In this document: piece after piece, positions 60,737-64,000 of the stretch | Layout: each line of letters begins with the position of its first letter | How positions within the stretch are numbered: the first letter of the stretch is position 1 | Notes under the pieces: model-generated | Database searches by the model: none | What the model saw: only the letters and a program-made list of their open reading frames with translations | Told to the model about the DNA's origin: nothing | Assembly: GCF_014384745.1 (NCBI RefSeq) | Contig: NZ_JACRSO010000002.1 | Coordinates: 62,001-126,000, forward strand | Direction: 5' to 3' | From: Luoshenia tenuis | GTDB lineage: Bacteria > Bacillota > Clostridia > Christensenellales > GCA-900066905 | Length of the DNA: 64,000 nucleotides | Position numbers and translations under genes: made by a program

Positions 60737-61918
60737 TCAGTGCATCATCAGTATCCAGTCCCCGGCGATGACGAACAGGGTGATGGTGATAATGCTCATG
60801 ATCGCCGTGGTGATCATACACGCCATCAACAGCGACAGCGCGGTGGAAAGGTCCTCCATCGCCTGGCTGAGCTTCTGTTCGCCTAGGGGCTGGGCCACCG
60901 TGCTGCATAGCCGCAGGGTGACCATCAGCAAAAATATCTTGACCACGGGCAGCGCAGCGATCAAAAATAGAATCAATACCCCCGTAGTGCCGATAGAGTT
61001 TTTGACCAGTGCCGAGCAGGCGATCAGCGTATCCATCGTATCGGCCACCATAGTGCCTACTACCGGAATGGCGGAACCCGCCGCGTACCGCGCCGTCCGC
61101 AGCGATATTCCATCCGCTGAGGCTGCGCCCAGCCCTTTGATAGCCATGACGGCCAGAAAAACGGTCATCACAATGCCGATGGTCCATTTGGTCAGCGAAA
61201 GCAACAATTTCGGCAGTTTGCTGATCATGTCCTTGGGCGCAAAATGGCTGATCACCGTTGCGGCGGTGGAGGCCATCGTCAAAGGCAAAACAAGGTTGGC
61301 GATCGTTTGAATGATGCCGCCGGATAATAGCAGCGTCAGCGGCTGAAAAATGCCGCTGGTCACCGCACCGCCCAACCCAACCAGCAGGATGGTCAGCACT
61401 GGCGTGATCAGCTCCATCCATTGGCCGATCTGTCCGATCGTTTTAGCCGTATCTACCGAAAGGGATGCGATCTGCGCGATAATCAGGCACATCGCACAGG
61501 CGTACGTGCACAGGGATACCAGATTGGTGGATTGCCCCGTACGCAGCCCGCTTTGCATGGCGTTGGCCACGGCAGACAGGATCACGATCGCGATCAGCTG
61601 CACGCAAAAGTTGCGCATTTGCGGCCAGGCGTTTAAAGCGTAGTCCTTTAAAAAGTCGAGCGCCGTTTCTCCATCCTGCGCTCCGCCCTGCATCTCTCCT
61701 TCGATCAGGGGACGGATCCCTTCCGGCAGAGCCTGCTGCGCCTCTGGCGGCAGCTGCTGCCAATATTCCTCCAGCGGAGCCAGCGGAAGCGTATCTAATT
61801 GCGCCTGCGCGTCCTGACGCAGGCCCGCATCCGGCGCCGCCGCGGCGCTCTGGGGAGGCAGCAGTACCATCCCCAGAACCAGCAGAATCAAAATGGCTTT
61901 TGCTGTGCGCCGCTTCAT
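60737..61918 (-). CDS. spoIIIAE: Stage III sporulation protein AE
   Basis: The 393-aa membrane protein has a signal-like N-terminus, an Ala/Gln-rich periplasmic region (residues 28-110) and about seven membrane spans in the C-terminal part (QPLTLLLSGGIIQTIANLVL, AAGSAIPVVGTMVADTMDTL). It is a core membrane component of the channel. The start overlaps spoIIIAD by 4 bases. Confidence 0.95.
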   Translation of the reverse strand: MKRRTAKAILILLVLGMVLLPPQSAAAAPDAGLRQDAQAQLDTLPLAPLEEYWQQLPPEAQQALPEGIRPLIEGEMQGGAQDGETALDFLKDYALNAWPQMRNFCVQLIAIVILSAVANAMQSGLRTGQSTNLVSLCTYACAMCLIIAQIASLSVDTAKTIGQIGQWMELITPVLTILLVGLGGAVTSGIFQPLTLLLSGGIIQTIANLVLPLTMASTAATVISHFAPKDMISKLPKLLLSLTKWTIGIVMTVFLAVMAIKGLGAASADGISLRTARYAAGSAIPVVGTMVADTMDTLIACSALVKNSIGTTGVLILFLIAALPVVKIFLLMVTLRLCSTVAQPLGEQKLSQAMEDLSTALSLLMACMITTAIMSIITITLFVIAGDWILMMH

Positions 61919-62301
61919 GTCATCAACCCCATGACCTGTTCGACCAGCCCTACCAGCGTTGGCGCAATGACAACTACGATCGCCAGCTTGCCGCCCAAAA
62001 CGATCTTGCTGCCAATGCCTTTTTCACCCGCATCCTCGCAGGCCTGTGCAGCAAATTCTACCAGATAGGAAATCCCCAGCACCCGCAGGAGGATGGTAAA
62101 AATCGCGCCATTCCCCTCCGAAAGGGCTCCTAGGGTGCGCAGCAGTGCTAGGACCTGCTCAATAGCGGGCAGAAACAGCAATACCAGCACGGTACCGCCT
62201 GCCAGCACCAGCAGCGTTCGCCAAGTGCCGTCCTGGCGGTGCAGGGCTACGGCCATAATCGCTATCGCCATAGCTACCCCTACGATCTTTAGAATATCCA
62301 T
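61915..62301 (-). CDS. spoIIIAD: Stage III sporulation protein AD
   Basis: The 128-aa polytopic protein (about four helices) matches SpoIIIAD, with LLRVLGISYLVEFAAQACED as the most typical segment. It overlaps spoIIIAE. Confidence 0.94.
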   Translation of the reverse strand: MDILKIVGVAMAIAIMAVALHRQDGTWRTLLVLAGGTVLVLLFLPAIEQVLALLRTLGALSEGNGAIFTILLRVLGISYLVEFAAQACEDAGEKGIGSKIVLGGKLAIVVVIAPTLVGLVEQVMGLMT

Positions 62302-62321
62302 GACTTTACCCGGCCTTTATC

Positions 62322-62516
62322 TTATAGTTGGAACAGGGTCCTGACGCTTTGAAATAATTCGTTGATCAGCTGGGCCACCATCATCAGAACGATCACCAGC
62401 CCCGCCAGCGTGCTCATCAGGGCGATCTCTTCGCGGCCGGCCTTAGTCAATACCAGGTTCAAAATCGTTATCAGGATGCCGATCGCCGCAATTTTAAAGA
62501 TCAAATCGATATTCAT
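62322..62516 (-). CDS. spoIIIAC: Stage III sporulation protein AC
   Basis: The 64-aa protein has two membrane helices; LIFKIAAIGILITILNLVL and KAGREEIALMSTLAG are typical. The length is normal for the family. Confidence 0.94.
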   Translation of the reverse strand: MNIDLIFKIAAIGILITILNLVLTKAGREEIALMSTLAGLVIVLMMVAQLINELFQSVRTLFQL

Positions 62517-62533
62517 ATCCTCTTCCCCTTTAT

Positions 62534-63061
62534 CTAAAGCATCATGATGCCAGCTACGCTGCCTAAAAGGATGCCAAGGCGCTGGAAGAGCATCCTGCGC
62601 TTCATCACGGCATCCTCCCGGCGGGCGGCGCGGCTGCGGCAGATCTCCTGCGTATCATCCAGCCACTGCTTTTGTAATGCAAGGTCGGTCTTCCCCAAGT
62701 GCTCCCCGATCGCGTTCCATCTTTCGATCTCCTCTTTAGGTAGGCTGCCCCACTCGCCGCTGTCGGCCAGTTTGCGGGTCGCCTCGCTCCAAGCCCGGCC
62801 GAGAAGCGCGCCGCTATCCAAACGCTTTGCGACTTCTGCCGCAAATTTGCGCAGTTTTTCCGGCCCTTTGCGCGCAGCCTGCTCCATGACCTCCGGCAGC
62901 GCTTCCGTACTATAGCTGATCTTCTCATAAATAAAAAGTAAAAAGTCTGCAAAACAACATTGCACGCGGTAACCGGCCAGCTCCCGTCTAGCGGCCAATA
63001 CGCCGCCCAGCGCGCCGAGTACGACCATGCTGCAGGCGCAGAAAATCCGCATTCCGTTCAA
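62534..63061 (-). CDS. spoIIIAB: Stage III sporulation protein AB
   Basis: The 175-aa protein has an N-terminal membrane helix, a helical GspF-like domain (FADFLLFIYEKISYSTEALP) and a C-terminal helix (RLGILLGSVAGIMML). The start overlaps the spoIIIAA stop by 4 bases. Confidence 0.93.
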   Translation of the reverse strand: MNGMRIFCACSMVVLGALGGVLAARRELAGYRVQCCFADFLLFIYEKISYSTEALPEVMEQAARKGPEKLRKFAAEVAKRLDSGALLGRAWSEATRKLADSGEWGSLPKEEIERWNAIGEHLGKTDLALQKQWLDDTQEICRSRAARREDAVMKRRMLFQRLGILLGSVAGIMML

Positions 63062-64000
63062 ACGATCTCCTCCTTAACGCCGCATTTGAGCCACCTTCCG
63101 TCCGTGCCGCAAACCTGAATGGTGACGATCTGTCCCAGCTGGCTCCCTTTACCCAAAACCGCCAGGCAGCTAAATGCGCCGCCATCCAGCATGTCGCTAA
63201 GGGCCTCGCGATGCATCAGCTCTTCCACGCTACCGGCGTGCACGCTGGCGAGCACGCCGATCCCGCAGCGCGCCGCGTCCCGTACCGCCGCGATATCCTC
63301 CATGGCGCCCAATTCGTCGGTTACGATCACATCCGGCGACAGCGTGCGGATCGCCATCATCATGCCCTGCGCTTTGGGATAGCCATCCAGCACGTCGCAA
63401 CTAAAACCAAGATCAAATGAAGGGCGGCCTTTATATTGCGCCGCTAACTCGCTCCGCTCATCCACGATGCAAACCTGCATACCCCGGCGGCTGAGCTGTG
63501 CGGCGGCATCTCGCAGCAGTGTCGTCTTCCCGCAGCCCGGGGGCGACAGGATCAGCGTTGAGTAAATGCGCCCGCCCCTCAAAACATGCGGGATCAGCGC
63601 TGATGAGGCCCCTTCGATCTGGCGCGGGATGCGGATGTTAAAGCTGGACATGTCTACAAGCCGCGAGATGCGTCCCGCTTCTACCACCGCCCTACCGGCA
63701 AGTCCTACGCGGAATCCGCCGGGTAAGGGAATAAAGCCCTGGCGAAGGGCGTCATCCAGCGCATAAAGCGAGTAGCGGCTCATTCGTTCAATCATTTCCT
63801 GACAGAGCGCGCCATCCGCCAGGATGGTCTGCGCATCCGGCGCGGTCGTAAATCCGCCCGCCGACAAATACCCGTGCTGTGCGGGCATGCGCAACTGCAC
63901 CGGCGCCCCCTGGCGCACCCGCACTTCCGTGGCCCGCTGGGCCACTGTTTCGGGAACCCGCGCTAAACCGCTACGGATCGCCTGCGGCAAATAGGGCTCT
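63058..64000 (-). CDS. spoIIIAA: Stage III sporulation protein AA ATPase (5' truncated by window edge)
   Basis: The secretion-type ATPase has Walker A SPPGCGKTTLLRD, VDERSELAAQYKG and VIVTDELGAMED. A TTG at 63990 could start a frame, but the coding frame continues upstream (Glu-Pro-Tyr before it) and typical SpoIIIAA proteins have about 10-20 more residues, so the real start is past the edge. It powers assembly or transport of the mother-cell channel. Confidence 0.93.
   Translation of the reverse strand, partial: EPYLPQAIRSGLARVPETVAQRATEVRVRQGAPVQLRMPAQHGYLSAGGFTTAPDAQTILADGALCQEMIERMSRYSLYALDDALRQGFIPLPGGFRVGLAGRAVVEAGRISRLVDMSSFNIRIPRQIEGASSALIPHVLRGGRIYSTLILSPPGCGKTTLLRDAAAQLSRRGMQVCIVDERSELAAQYKGRPSFDLGFSCDVLDGYPKAQGMMMAIRTLSPDVIVTDELGAMEDIAAVRDAARCGIGVLASVHAGSVEELMHREALSDMLDGGAFSCLAVLGKGSQLGQIVTIQVCGTDGRWLKCGVKEEIV

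Overview
The window comes from an endospore-forming, Gram-positive anaerobe of the class Clostridia. The evidence is a near-complete spoIIIA operon, spoIVA, spoIVB, spo0A, spoIIM and gerW, together with a sodium-pumping oxaloacetate decarboxylase operon, strong AGGAGG-type ribosome binding sites, frequent TTG/GTG starts and TTGACA-N17-TATAAT promoters. A Christensenellales-like lineage is possible, but no 16S rRNA is present and this is only an impression.

Left half (1-24.3 kb), mostly + strand: the end of an EF-G-like GTPase; a PucR-type regulator behind a short structured leader; a small heat shock protein; a PfkB sugar-phosphate kinase; two small conserved Clostridia genes; tRNA-Ser; an AadE-like nucleotidyltransferase. 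Then come a PDZ/radical-SAM-like DUF512 gene with der and plsY, spoIVA, and an RsmF-type rRNA methyltransferase. A minus-strand cluster of eight tRNAs (Pro-Glu-CAT-Asp-Phe-Thr-Tyr-Leu) follows. The half closes with the conserved block miaB-ymcA-mutS-mutL-miaA-hfq-ynbB and a Cys-rich small protein.

Middle (24.3-31.3 kb), where gene polarity flips: a tyrosine recombinase whose promoter carries a cluster of DnaA-box sequences, rnhA, tRNA-Trp, and an operon of an orphan solute-binding lipoprotein with a membrane GGDEF-EAL protein.

Right half (31.4-64 kb), almost all - strand: oadG-biotin carrier-oadB-oadA; mnmM and rluB; a DinB-like gene on +; an S2P protease-scpA-scpB-ytfI-gerW group; punA, dacF and spoIIM; spo0A, spoIVB, recN, argR and nadK behind a promoter with an ArgR box; then tlyA and dxs. 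Next come oapA and a roughly 590-nt gene-free segment that I identify as OLE RNA, then PAP2-like, ispA, xseB, xseA, folD, a Kae1-like paralogue, nusB, DUF2273, amaP and asp23, and finally spoIIIAH to spoIIIAA, which runs off the right edge.

The main point of interest is the OLE ribonucleoprotein locus (RNA plus its membrane partner OapA) inside the isoprenoid/exonuclease VII operon. Others are a Spo0A with a degenerate receiver and a short linker, the DnaA-box cluster at the recombinase promoter, a probable binding-protein-coupled cyclic-di-GMP sensor, and the convergent polarity switch that joins two blocks which flank the terminus region in Bacillus. All family assignments come from reading motifs and gene order by eye; no database search was run.
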